From Kiritimatiellia bacterium (lineage in GTDB: Bacteria; Verrucomicrobiota; Kiritimatiellia; RFP12; UBA1067), in contig JAKSOY010000134.1 in NCBI GenBank assembly GCA_024405255.1, positions 1 through 11,939 on the forward strand: a stretch of DNA of 11,939 nt. Reading direction: 5' to 3'. The position numbers were made by a program, and so were the translations under genes. Below are positions 1 through 6,591 of the stretch, piece by piece. Numbering within the stretch: position 1 is the stretch's first letter; each line of letters starts with the position of its first letter. Under the pieces are notes generated by a model, which saw only the letters and a list, made by a program, of their open reading frames with translations, was not told where the DNA came from and ran no database searches.

Positions 1-1815
1 GTAGAGTTGAAAATGGAAAATGGAAAATGCGCAGGGGAAGGGGACAGACCCCTGGCGAATGTAGAGTTGAAAATGGAAAATGGAAAATGCGCAGGGGAAG
101 GGGACAGACCCCTGGAGGAGGCGCCGGAAGTGGTGGCTGAAGGGGACAGACCCCTCGAGAATGGGGACAGACCCTTGCAGGAGGATGCGGGAAAGATGAT
201 GTGGGGTGAGGCGTTATTGTCAAAATTTGGCGATTGGCTGGCTGTAAGGGGAGATTATGCGCCCAAAGGCGTGACTCGCGAGTTTGCGGTGGCAACGCGC
301 TGGCTGGTCCGTGTGGGTCTGATGCTGCTGGTTGGGAGTGTGATCTATTTCGTCAAACTGTCGATCGACAGCGGCTGGATGGGTCCGACGGCCCGTGTGA
401 TGGGAACGCTCTTCTGGGGTGCGGTTGGTGTGGCCGGTGGCGTGGCGCTTGTCAAGCGGACGCGGTACGGGATGATTGGCCATGCGCTGGCGGCCCTGGG
501 GGTGGTTGCGCTCTACTTGGGTTTTGGTCTCGGCCATCGGTTCTTTGATCCGCCGGTGATTCCAAGCTGGCACCTCGCGTTTTCGGCTCTTGTCGGCGTG
601 ACGGTGGTTGCGGGCGTTGTTTCCATTCTGCTGCCGTCTTCGACGCTGGCCGTGATGGGGCTTGTCGGCGGGTACCTTGTGCCGGTCATTGCGGGACACG
701 ATTCGGGACAAGTTCTTGGACTTTGCGTCTATTTGCTGGTCCTCACTCTCGGCGCGACCGTGGTGGCGTCGTTCCGTAAATGGCAGGGACTCAATTTGAT
801 CGCGGTGATTCTCGCCTATGTGATGATGTTCGCCTGGGGGGCGCGTCATACGGAGCATGTCGTCCAGGGTGAAATGGTACCGATGTTTGTGTTCCTTTCG
901 CTGATTCATACGATTTACCTCGTGACGGCTGTGTGGATGTCCAAGCGGGTCGGAGACTGGGAGCGGTCTTTCAGTTGGTTGGGGGTGGCGATCAATGCAT
1001 TGGCCTATCTCACCTGGCTGGGCGTGGTATTTCGTCCGGCGGTGTCGAATGATGTGACGGGACTCGTCTTTCTGGCCGTGGTCGCGGGCTATTTGGCACT
1101 TGCGCGCCAGTCGATACGGATGGGGTGGTTGGATAAGAATTCAGTGAATCTGCTTCTTGTCTTTGCACTCGTCTTCCTTTCGCTTGCGCCGCTGCTGCTT
1201 TTCGCCGCGCCTTGGTGTGCCGTGTCGTGGGCGCTGATCGCCATTGCCTGCTCGGAGGTCGCCTGTCGCCAGAAGTTGGAGGTGTTGAACGTGTTGTCCA
1301 CGATTCTCATCTGCGTGGCTTCGTGTGCGACCGTCCTTTTCGGCATTGACGCCTATTGCTCCTTAGTTGATTCGGCGTGGCACACGGGCGGTCCTTTTGT
1401 GTTGCGGTTGGTTCGTATCGGGGCGATTCCGCTGGCGGTGGGCTTCCTGGGTTATCGGACGAAGAAGGTGCCCCTCATTTGGACGGCGGGTGTGATGGCC
1501 TTTTTCTATCTCACGGGCGAGGCACATCGGCTTGGCGCGGATTGTTTCCCGATCCTTGGCGGCGGTACGGTGACGCTGACCTGGGGAATTGCGGCGGCAC
1601 TCTGCCTCTGGAACGGGATTGTCAAGCGTTTCGCTCCGGTCCGCTTTGTGGGACTGTTCCTGATGGGTATCTCGGTGGTCAAGCTGCTGCTCCTGGACAC
1701 GGCGTCGTTGCAGATGCCGTCCCGTGTGGCGGTCTTTGCCGTCACGGGTGTGCTGCTGATGGCGGGTGCGTTCCTTTATCTCAAATTTAAAGCGGGGTTT
1801 GAAGGCCATGAATAA
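1..1815 (+). CDS. DUF2339-family multi-pass membrane protein, probably 5'-partial
   Basis: This is a large polytopic inner-membrane protein of the DUF2339 family, whose function is unknown. Numbering from the TTG at position 7, a first membrane helix lies at about residues 98-118, followed by the family-like WMGP turn (124-127), the GLVGGYLVP signature (218-226) and then near-continuous hydrophobic helices to the C-terminus. The frame is open to base 1. DUF2339 proteins usually begin with a helix, a coiled coil and a low-complexity linker, so I infer that the N-terminus lies outside the window. Residues 1-60 are built from repeats with recurring GDRPL peptides and fit such a linker. Alternative starts are TTG 7, ATG 13, GTG 130 (after GGAGGAGG) and ATG 196 (after AGGAGG at 179-184). 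The last would remove all repeats from the protein. The 3' end overlaps the next gene by 8 bp, which implies co-expression. The family call is strong; the start is uncertain. Confidence 0.85.
   Translation, partial: VELKMENGKCAGEGDRPLANVELKMENGKCAGEGDRPLEEAPEVVAEGDRPLENGDRPLQEDAGKMMWGEALLSKFGDWLAVRGDYAPKGVTREFAVATRWLVRVGLMLLVGSVIYFVKLSIDSGWMGPTARVMGTLFWGAVGVAGGVALVKRTRYGMIGHALAALGVVALYLGFGLGHRFFDPPVIPSWHLAFSALVGVTVVAGVVSILLPSSTLAVMGLVGGYLVPVIAGHDSGQVLGLCVYLLVLTLGATVVASFRKWQGLNLIAVILAYVMMFAWGARHTEHVVQGEMVPMFVFLSLIHTIYLVTAVWMSKRVGDWERSFSWLGVAINALAYLTWLGVVFRPAVSNDVTGLVFLAVVAGYLALARQSIRMGWLDKNSVNLLLVFALVFLSLAPLLLFAAPWCAVSWALIAIACSEVACRQKLEVLNVLSTILICVASCATVLFGIDAYCSLVDSAWHTGGPFVLRLVRIGAIPLAVGFLGYRTKKVPLIWTAGVMAFFYLTGEAHRLGADCFPILGGGTVTLTWGIAAALCLWNGIVKRFAPVRFVGLFLMGISVVKLLLLDTASLQMPSRVAVFAVTGVLLMAGAFLYLKFKAGFEGHE
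40..53 (+). repeat. GGGGACAGACCCCT box, copy 1
   Basis: The box has G4 and C4 arms around ACAGA. It is read in frame as Gly-Asp-Arg-Pro-Leu and lies inside the first 60-bp repeat unit. Confidence 0.85.
100..113 (+). repeat. GGGGACAGACCCCT box, copy 2
   Basis: Identical to the box at 40-53, in the second 60-bp unit, again read as GDRPL. Confidence 0.85.
142..155 (+). repeat. GGGGACAGACCCCT box, copy 3
   Basis: A further copy with the same 14 bases and the same frame (GDRPL). It lies outside the 60-bp array, so the box recurs independently of the tandem duplication. Confidence 0.85.
163..176 (+). repeat. GGGGACAGACCCTT box, degenerate copy 4
   Basis: One base differs from the other boxes (CCCT changed to CCTT). 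It is preceded by GAGAAT, so the peptide is ENGDRPL. This resembles ENGDSPP at the palindrome in the next gene. Confidence 0.8.
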
Positions 1816-3175
1816 GAAATATGCGATGATCGGTTTGTTGTGCGCCGTGTGCGCGCTTCAGGTAGGGGCCGCCGATTGGCCGCTGACCGGCCAGGTCGCG
1901 GAACGGTGCGTGGTCGCGGCTGAATTTCCGCCGACCTTGCGGGCTCAGACATACGCACAGACGCCGACGGCCTTTGAGAACGAGTTTCGCATTCGCAACA
2001 GCCGGGGCGAGGTGGTGCCATATGTCCTCCGTAATCGAAAGATCATGCGTGTGACGCATCAAAGCCGATGGCAGACCTTGCAGGTGACGTCCGTTTCCGA
2101 AACGAACGGACTCCTGACGGTCGAGACGGTTTGGCCGGCCGGTGTCCCGTCCGTGAATGCGTTCCAGCAGGTGCGAATTTCGACACCTCTGACGGATTTC
2201 GAACAAAATGTGACCGTATGGGCCGACGGGCGTGAAGTCGCCCGGGCGCGCCTCTGCGACTATAGCCGTTTTGCACAATTCCGCCAGACGCAATTCACAT
2301 TTTCGAATCCATATTCGAAAAATATGACGTTTGTCTTTTCAAAACCGACTTCGGAAAAAGAGGCGGCCACGTTTGAGAAGATGATTCAGATGCGTGGGGA
2401 TGGCAAGGTGGACGCACAGTCCATCCGACGCCAGGTGACGGAACGTCCGTTCAAGGTGACCGAAATCGCCGTCGCCTACGAGACGAGTGTCACCCATTGG
2501 GAAAATGCACTTTCGCGCGCGGTCTCTGTCCGTTGCAGTCGATCGGAAGACGCCAAGACCAAGTGCTCGTATTTTACATTCAACGCCGGTTATTTGCCGA
2601 TTGAGCGGATCGATATCGCGTTCGATCGGGGAACTTACGAACGGAAAGCCCATCTTGAAAAATGGACAGGTGAACGTTGGCAGATTCTCCACAGTTCCCA
2701 TTGCCTCATTCGTGCGCTCGATCTGCCCGAGGCGCAAACGCGGCAGGCGTCAATCGGGTGGGGAAGCGTACAATGTCTAGGCCTCTGCCGGCTTGTCGTT
2801 GAAAATGGGGACAGTCCCCCATTGACGGGCGATCTCGCGAAGTTGTTGCATCTTGCCTGCCCGTCCGAAGAGATTGTCTTCCTGGCGGAACCCGGCGAGT
2901 CGTATGTCGCCACATTCGTGAAGGACGGAAAGTGCCCTGTCTACGACCAGGCTGTGAGTCATTACATCGCGGATCGACGGGTTCCCTGCACCTATGCCTT
3001 TGGAAAGGAACTGTCCGAGAAGCAGCTTGACTTGCCGATCGCGAATGCGTTGCCGTCGTGGTTGATGGAACACGGCATCAAAATCGCGACCGTCGCGGCA
3101 TTCGTAATTCTTCTCGGCGTCTGTTTCGCGCTCTTTCGCGGGAACGGCAAGGCACAGAAGACTTCAGGAAAGTGA
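1808..3175 (+). CDS. DUF3999-like exported protein with C-terminal membrane anchor
   Basis: A 455-residue envelope protein. The N-terminus MNKKYAMIGLLCAVCALQVGAA is a signal peptide with likely cleavage near residues 21-22. A long beta-rich extracytoplasmic region follows, with a segment containing the residues EVVPYVLRN. One hydrophobic helix near the end (about residues 425-445) is followed by a short basic tail. Layout and position directly after a DUF2339 gene match the DUF3999 family; from memory these two families are neighbours in other bacteria. No catalytic motif is visible. I chose ATG 1808, which overlaps the upstream stop by 8 bp and has GAAGG just before it, because the longer frame from 1766 would bury the signal peptide. 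A GGGGACAGTCCCC palindrome is embedded in frame at residues 334-338 (GDSPP). Family assignment is moderate. Confidence 0.72.
   Translation: MNKKYAMIGLLCAVCALQVGAADWPLTGQVAERCVVAAEFPPTLRAQTYAQTPTAFENEFRIRNSRGEVVPYVLRNRKIMRVTHQSRWQTLQVTSVSETNGLLTVETVWPAGVPSVNAFQQVRISTPLTDFEQNVTVWADGREVARARLCDYSRFAQFRQTQFTFSNPYSKNMTFVFSKPTSEKEAATFEKMIQMRGDGKVDAQSIRRQVTERPFKVTEIAVAYETSVTHWENALSRAVSVRCSRSEDAKTKCSYFTFNAGYLPIERIDIAFDRGTYERKAHLEKWTGERWQILHSSHCLIRALDLPEAQTRQASIGWGSVQCLGLCRLVVENGDSPPLTGDLAKLLHLACPSEEIVFLAEPGESYVATFVKDGKCPVYDQAVSHYIADRRVPCTYAFGKELSEKQLDLPIANALPSWLMEHGIKIATVAAFVILLGVCFALFRGNGKAQKTSGK
2798..2823 (+). repeat. In-frame palindromic element (GTTGAAAATGG + GGGGACAGTCCCC)
   Basis: AATGGGG (2804-2810) and CCCCATT (2817-2823) are inverted arms around ACAGTC. 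The left flank, GTTGAAAATGG from 2798, also starts both 60-bp units at positions 6 and 66. The element is read as VENGDSPP in the DUF3999-like gene, so it appears to be the same repeat type as at 1-176. Confidence 0.75.
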
Positions 3176-3206
3176 ATGCTTTTTGAAACACCTTTCACCT
3201 TTTTTT
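3168..3206 (+). terminator. Weak possible terminator after the DUF3999-like gene
   Basis: A short stem can form across the stop codon: GTGAA (3172-3176) with TTCAC (3194-3198), or GAAAG with CTTTC and a bulge. A run of seven T follows at 3200-3206. The stem is AT-rich and weak, so support is low. Confidence 0.3.
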
Positions 3207-3207
3207 A

Positions 3208-3236
3208 CGAAACGCTGCACATCTTGCGGCGTTTTG
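3208..3236 (+). terminator. 11-bp hairpin, terminator or operator
   Basis: CGAAACGCTGC (3208-3218) pairs with GCGGCGTTTTG (3226-3236), with two G-U pairs and a 7-base loop. On the plus strand the right arm ends in TTTT, as in intrinsic terminators whose A and U tracts extend the stem. It also abuts the -10 element at 3237, so it could instead be an operator for the next gene. Confidence 0.4.
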
Positions 3237-3245
3237 TGCTATACT
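3237..3245 (+). promoter_or_regulatory. Extended -10 promoter of the YihY/BrkB gene
   Basis: TGCTATACT is an extended -10 element (TGn plus TATACT) ending 30 bases before the ATG. No good -35 box lies at normal spacing. The same TGCTATAAT form occurs before two other genes in the window. Confidence 0.6.
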
Positions 3246-3275
3246 GTTGGCATCCTTTGAAAAGGATTGTTGAAA

Positions 3276-4436
3276 ATGGATGAAAATAAGATAGAACAGA
3301 GAGTGGCCGAGTCGATATCCAAGTCGTCCGAGACAGGACGGTTTGCAGGCGTCAAGAAGCGTGTGCAGAAGCTGTCAGGTTATCTGAAGGACGGGATGTG
3401 GACGGAGGAGGCTCTTGAAGGAGGGTGGGCCAAACGCTTCGGCGTCAAGTTCCTGCGCTTCCTGCAGGTGGTGCTCCGCGGCTTTTCCGAACACCGTCTC
3501 GGGCTGCATGCGGGCGGACTCACGCTTGCTTCGCTTTTGTCGATCGTGCCGATCTTGATGTTGATGCTGCTCTTGACGAAACCGTGCGGCATGTATGCCT
3601 GGGCGCGCGAGAAGTTGCGCGTTCAGACGGACAATATGATCGAAACGTTCTTCGAGCAGAAGGGCATTGAAAAGAACAAGCTCGAAGAGTTGGCGCTTTC
3701 GATGGCGAAGAAGCCGGCCAACCAGGAACAGTCGGCGAAGGAGTTCGGCAAGCAGGCCCGCGACCTGCGCGACCAGGTTCTCGGCGAGATCGACAAGAAG
3801 ATCGAGAATTTCAATTTTGGCTTGATGGCCATTGTCGGCTTCCTGATCCTTGCCTGGACCGTGACATCGACTTTTGGGCAAGCCGAATCGTCGATGAATG
3901 AGATCTGGCACGTGAAGAAAGCTCGTCCTGTCTATAAAAGGATTTTGCTCTATGCGGGAACCTTGATGGTCGCCCCGTTCCTTGTGGCGTTGGCGATGTC
4001 CCTGCCGATTCTCCGAGGTGTGAAGAGTGCGTTGGATGCGACTTTGGGTGCAACTTCGTACACGAAGTGGGTCGGGGATGCCATCATCAACTTGCTGGAT
4101 TCGACGGCCTTTTCGTGGAGTGTGATGATGGGCTTTGCCACGCTTGCCGTCGGGTTCGTCTTTTGGGTGATGCCGAATCGAAAGGTTCAGTTCCGCGCGG
4201 CTCTGGAGGGTGGATTCATCACGGCCCTGATCCTCGTGCTCTGGATGCGTTTGTGCGCGTTGGCGCAGTCCTTGATTTTCGGTTCGAGTGCGGCTTACGG
4301 GTCTTTCGCCCTTGTGCCGATTCTCATTGTGTGGGTACGATTCAACTGGTTGTTCATCCTGCTGGGAAGTAATGTGACTTATGCGTTTCAATGCCTTCAT
4401 CATCGCGTGCGCGATCTGCCTGACGTGGCCGAGTGA
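3276..4436 (+). CDS. YihY/BrkB-family inner-membrane protein
   Basis: A 386-residue polytopic membrane protein of the YihY/virulence-factor-BrkB family, whose biochemical role is not settled. About 60 charged N-terminal residues precede the first helix (about 77-100). Further helices lie at about 181-200, 223-246, 280-299, 312-332 and 342-366. Family-like features are MNEIWHVKKARPVYKR (207-222), WVMPNRKV (297-304) and AYGSFALVPILIVWVRFNW (340-358). Between helices 1 and 2 lies a charged, probably helical segment of about 75 residues (105-180), longer than I expect for the family. ATG 3276 is preferred over TTG 3267 because AAGGA at 3262-3266 sits nine bases upstream. The 3' end overlaps the metallopeptidase gene by 56 bp. 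Confidence 0.88.
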   Translation: MDENKIEQRVAESISKSSETGRFAGVKKRVQKLSGYLKDGMWTEEALEGGWAKRFGVKFLRFLQVVLRGFSEHRLGLHAGGLTLASLLSIVPILMLMLLLTKPCGMYAWAREKLRVQTDNMIETFFEQKGIEKNKLEELALSMAKKPANQEQSAKEFGKQARDLRDQVLGEIDKKIENFNFGLMAIVGFLILAWTVTSTFGQAESSMNEIWHVKKARPVYKRILLYAGTLMVAPFLVALAMSLPILRGVKSALDATLGATSYTKWVGDAIINLLDSTAFSWSVMMGFATLAVGFVFWVMPNRKVQFRAALEGGFITALILVLWMRLCALAQSLIFGSSAAYGSFALVPILIVWVRFNWLFILLGSNVTYAFQCLHHRVRDLPDVAE

Positions 4437-5934
4437 AGCCGCGGTGCGCTTCACGGCGCCGGTCTGGCGTCCGGACCTCGGAATTTCCGTGCCGAATCTC
4501 GTCGGCGCCTCGGCGGCGCCGATCGATCTGCCGCGGGCCGAGGCCTATCTCGTGACATCGTCCACGAAGGGGCGGCGTCTTGAAGATCGCTTTGACACGT
4601 TCGGACTCTGGACCGCTGCGACGGTACGGGGTCGGTGGCGCGATGATCGTGGCAATACGCTTTTGTTGGCGCGTCTTGCGACGCAGCCGCCGGATGATCC
4701 ACCGGGTTCTGTGCGGACGCGTTTGGCCTTTCGCGAGATGCAGCAGTTGAGGGGGCTCGATCCGAAGAATCGCGCCCAGCGGGACGAGGCGGTCGAGTCC
4801 GTGTCGCCGGTGGAGGTTGAAAAGCCGGTGCCGCCGCGTCGCGCGCAGCGGAAGAACCTCACGGAACTGCTCTGCTATCCGTCCGTCGAAAAAGACAATG
4901 TACTTGTCTATGCGTTTCGTCCGCGGAGTCCTGAACGCCAGGAGAAGCCCGATTGGTATCTAGTGGTCCTCGCCGTGGCCGAGGGTGAAGATCTGGCGAG
5001 CGTTCGGGCGCATGTCGACGATGAATTCCTCGATGCGATTTCCATCCCGCCATCGCGGGCGCGTCGTTCTCCTGTGAAGGTTCGTCCCGTGCCCGGCAAG
5101 AAGGCAACCGAGTCGGATCTGCTACGTTACGATCTGGCGACGAGTGTCGCCAACTATGACGAGTGGTGCTGTTCGGAGGCGGACGACGTACTCGTTCTCG
5201 ACAATCTTGACACCGGTGTGCGCGCCACGGTCGTGACTGCCATTACGAACAACCTACCGCGTCTCAGACGTGCGTACGCGAAGGCGGTGCCGTCTCCGCT
5301 TTCCGGGACGAACGCCGTGGCGACGGTACGCGTCTTTCGCAGTCGCGAGGAGTATTTGGCGTATGTCGGCGTCGAACAGAAATGGACGGCGGCATTGTGG
5401 AGTCCGCAGCAGCGCGAGCTGGTGCTGTACCATCCCGAGTCGGGAGACGAGACCTTGCTGCGCACCGTCTGGCACGAGGCGTTCCACCAATACCTCGCCT
5501 ATGCAGGGTCGATGTTCGAAAGTTCGCCGTGGTTCAATGAAGGGCACGCCAAGCTCTTCGAGAATTCGCATTTCGACTGGAAGGGCGAAATCGTGTTCGA
5601 GCGTGACGCGGCCGCCGCGGCTTTTGTCCATGAATACGCCGCAGATCTGGCGACGGTGCTGCCGTCGTTGTTTCTGATGGACTATGCGGACTTCTATGCG
5701 GGCGAAGGCGAGGAGGTTCTTGTTCGGTATCGGCTCGCGTGGTCGATCGCCTACTTCCTCGAAGTGGGTGCGCCGAAACTGCGTTTCCGTCCCTACGAGA
5801 ATTTCCGCGCCGACTACCTGAAGGCGCTCGTCGACACGCACTCGATGCGTGAAGCGACGCTCAAGGTGCTCGGGGACGAAAAAAGCCGCGACGCATTCGT
5901 CGCGGCCTGGCTCGCGTTCTGGCGCGAGAATTAA
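4381..5934 (+). CDS. Secreted HExxH zinc-metallopeptidase-like protein (gluzincin type)
   Basis: A 517-residue exported protein. MRFNAFIIACAICLTWPSEA is a signal peptide, with cleavage near residue 20-21. The C-terminal part holds HEAFH (365-369) and, 18 residues on, WFNEGHA with Glu387. This spacing fits a gluzincin active site with two His ligands, the catalytic Glu366 and a third Glu ligand. The segment around WFNEGHAKLFEN resembles DUF1570/peptidase-MA-like proteins common in planctomycete-type genomes. Residues 21-250 match nothing I recognise; a Pro/Arg-rich stretch (about 140-160) may separate two domains. Substrate is unknown. The start overlaps the YihY/BrkB gene by 56 bp, with GGGAAG at 4364-4369 as a possible ribosome site. 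The protein probably acts in the periplasm or outside the cell. Its 3' end carries a terminator for the opposing gene. Confidence 0.75.
   Translation: MRFNAFIIACAICLTWPSEAAVRFTAPVWRPDLGISVPNLVGASAAPIDLPRAEAYLVTSSTKGRRLEDRFDTFGLWTAATVRGRWRDDRGNTLLLARLATQPPDDPPGSVRTRLAFREMQQLRGLDPKNRAQRDEAVESVSPVEVEKPVPPRRAQRKNLTELLCYPSVEKDNVLVYAFRPRSPERQEKPDWYLVVLAVAEGEDLASVRAHVDDEFLDAISIPPSRARRSPVKVRPVPGKKATESDLLRYDLATSVANYDEWCCSEADDVLVLDNLDTGVRATVVTAITNNLPRLRRAYAKAVPSPLSGTNAVATVRVFRSREEYLAYVGVEQKWTAALWSPQQRELVLYHPESGDETLLRTVWHEAFHQYLAYAGSMFESSPWFNEGHAKLFENSHFDWKGEIVFERDAAAAAFVHEYAADLATVLPSLFLMDYADFYAGEGEEVLVRYRLAWSIAYFLEVGAPKLRFRPYENFRADYLKALVDTHSMREATLKVLGDEKSRDAFVAAWLAFWREN
5879..5906 (-). terminator. Intrinsic terminator of the minus-strand CBM48 gene, inside the convergent CDS
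   Basis: Read on the minus strand, GCCGCGACG, loop AATG, CGTCGCGGC and then TTTTTT form a perfect 9-bp GC-rich stem with a U6 tail. In plus coordinates the stem is 5885-5893 with 5898-5906 and the A tract is 5879-5884. It starts about 37 bases after the stop of the minus-strand gene. On the plus strand it encodes the KSRDAFVAA part of the metallopeptidase. Confidence 0.8.
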
Positions 5935-5942
5935 GGCGCTCG

Positions 5943-6350
5943 TTACTGAACGTTCAGCACGCTGTTGAACGTGCCCATGGCATTCGGCACCTTGTCGAAG
6001 TTCTGCACGTCTTCGGTCCAGTCGCCCTTGCCGTTGGTGACAAGGAAGAACTTGTACTCGTAGCGGCCCGGCTTGAGGCGGAGCGTAATCGAATAGACGC
6101 CGTCCTTCTTCTTGTCCGTCATCTTCTTGCTCTTGTCCCAGAGCTGCCAGTTGTTGAACGAACCGACGACGTAGACCTCGCGTCCCGCTTCAAAACGGCA
6201 GGTCAACGTCACGCTCTTCTCGGCGTCCTTCTTTTCTTCGACCTTCTTCGGCTCCATCGCAGCGGGGGCCTTCTTCGTGCTGGTACGCGTGCAGCGCGTC
6301 TTCTTCGCGACCACGGTTTTCGTGGCAGGTTTACTCGTGATTTTCCTCAT
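5943..6350 (-). CDS. Stand-alone glycogen-binding (CBM48/AMPK-beta-like) domain protein
   Basis: A 135-residue protein. Residues 1-46 are rich in Lys, Ala, Thr and Pro with no signal peptide, resembling a flexible basic tail. Residues 47-135 form an E-set/CBM48 domain: VYVVGSFNNW (59-68), DGVYSITLRLKPGRYEYKFF (83-102), GDW (109-111) and GTFNSVLNV (126-134). Trp68, Lys100, Trp111 and Asn129 line up with the carbohydrate-binding Trp, Lys, Trp and Asn of AMPK beta subunits. It probably binds glycogen or another alpha-glucan in the cytoplasm, perhaps as a targeting or scaffold protein; no catalytic domain is attached. The start has AGGAG-type sites just upstream. The gene is convergent with the metallopeptidase gene (8 bp between stops) and has its own promoter and terminator. 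Confidence 0.85.
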   Translation of the reverse strand: MRKITSKPATKTVVAKKTRCTRTSTKKAPAAMEPKKVEEKKDAEKSVTLTCRFEAGREVYVVGSFNNWQLWDKSKKMTDKKKDGVYSITLRLKPGRYEYKFFLVTNGKGDWTEDVQNFDKVPNAMGTFNSVLNVQ

Positions 6351-6414
6351 CTCTCCTGACTCCTTAACGCTTTCAGACGTTCCCCTTTTAGAATCCTCTG
6401 AAAAACGGGCGCAT

Positions 6415-6443
6415 ATTTTACTGTTTTGTCAATTCTTTGTCAA
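6415..6443 (-). promoter_or_regulatory. Near-consensus sigma-70 promoter of the CBM48 gene
   Basis: On the minus strand, TTGACA (6438-6443) is separated by exactly 17 bases from TAAAAT (6415-6420), about 65 bases before the ATG. A second TTGACA lies inside the spacer (6427-6432), giving a tandem TTGACA AAGAA TTGACA arrangement. Confidence 0.75.
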
Positions 6444-6500
6444 CCATTCGTTTTTATTTTTTCAAAATGGGGCATGTTCTCCCATCCCCTGTTTCAAAAG

Positions 6501-6521
6501 GGCGCGTTCTTCGAACGCGCC
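6501..6521. promoter_or_regulatory. Perfect 9-bp inverted repeat between divergent promoters
   Basis: GGCGCGTTC, TTC, GAACGCGCC is a perfect inverted repeat with a 3-base centre. It lies between the two divergent promoters, about 10 bases upstream of the -35 of the alcohol dehydrogenase promoter. No T tract follows on the plus strand, so an operator is likelier than a terminator. The bound regulator is unknown. Confidence 0.45.
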
Positions 6522-6531
6522 GCAGACATTT

Positions 6532-6561
6532 TCGACAGGATGAATGAAATTATGCTATAAT
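6532..6561 (+). promoter_or_regulatory. Promoter of the alcohol dehydrogenase/aldolase unit
   Basis: TCGACA (6532-6537), an 18-base spacer and TATAAT (6556-6561) preceded by TGC give an extended -10 promoter. The -10 ends 30 bases before the ATG, the same distance as in the YihY/BrkB promoter. Confidence 0.7.
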
Positions 6562-6591
6562 ACTTTGCCAGAGAAAAGAAAGGAATTTGAA

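Larger units (their letters stand above)
1..115 (+). repeat. 60-bp direct tandem repeat, in frame
   Basis: Bases 1-55 and 61-115 are identical, and the period is 60 bp, a multiple of three, so the reading frame is kept. Each unit contains three AAAATGG-like heptamers (from 10 and 70) and ends in a GGGGACAGACCCCT box. The array may continue to the left of the window. Encoded peptides include VELKMENGKCAGEGDRPL. Confidence 0.95.

Noticed and set aside
1..176. CRISPR array
   Set aside because: The repeats are direct, 60 bp in period, in frame and without unique spacers; no cas genes are present.
220..909. 229-codon minus-strand frame in the DUF2339 gene
   Set aside because: The plus strand carries a clear multi-pass membrane protein; the antisense product is His/Arg-rich and has no signal.
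3375..4454. 359-codon open frame on the minus strand
   Set aside because: Antisense to the YihY/BrkB gene; the His/Arg/Gln-rich product has no recognisable features.
6467..6485. ATGGG...CCCAT inverted repeat in the divergent intergenic region
   Set aside because: Only a 5-bp stem with a 9-base loop; too weak to call.
6277..6543. 88-codon plus-strand frame crossing the intergenic region
   Set aside because: It overlaps the CBM48 gene start and both promoters, has no ribosome site and looks like chance.
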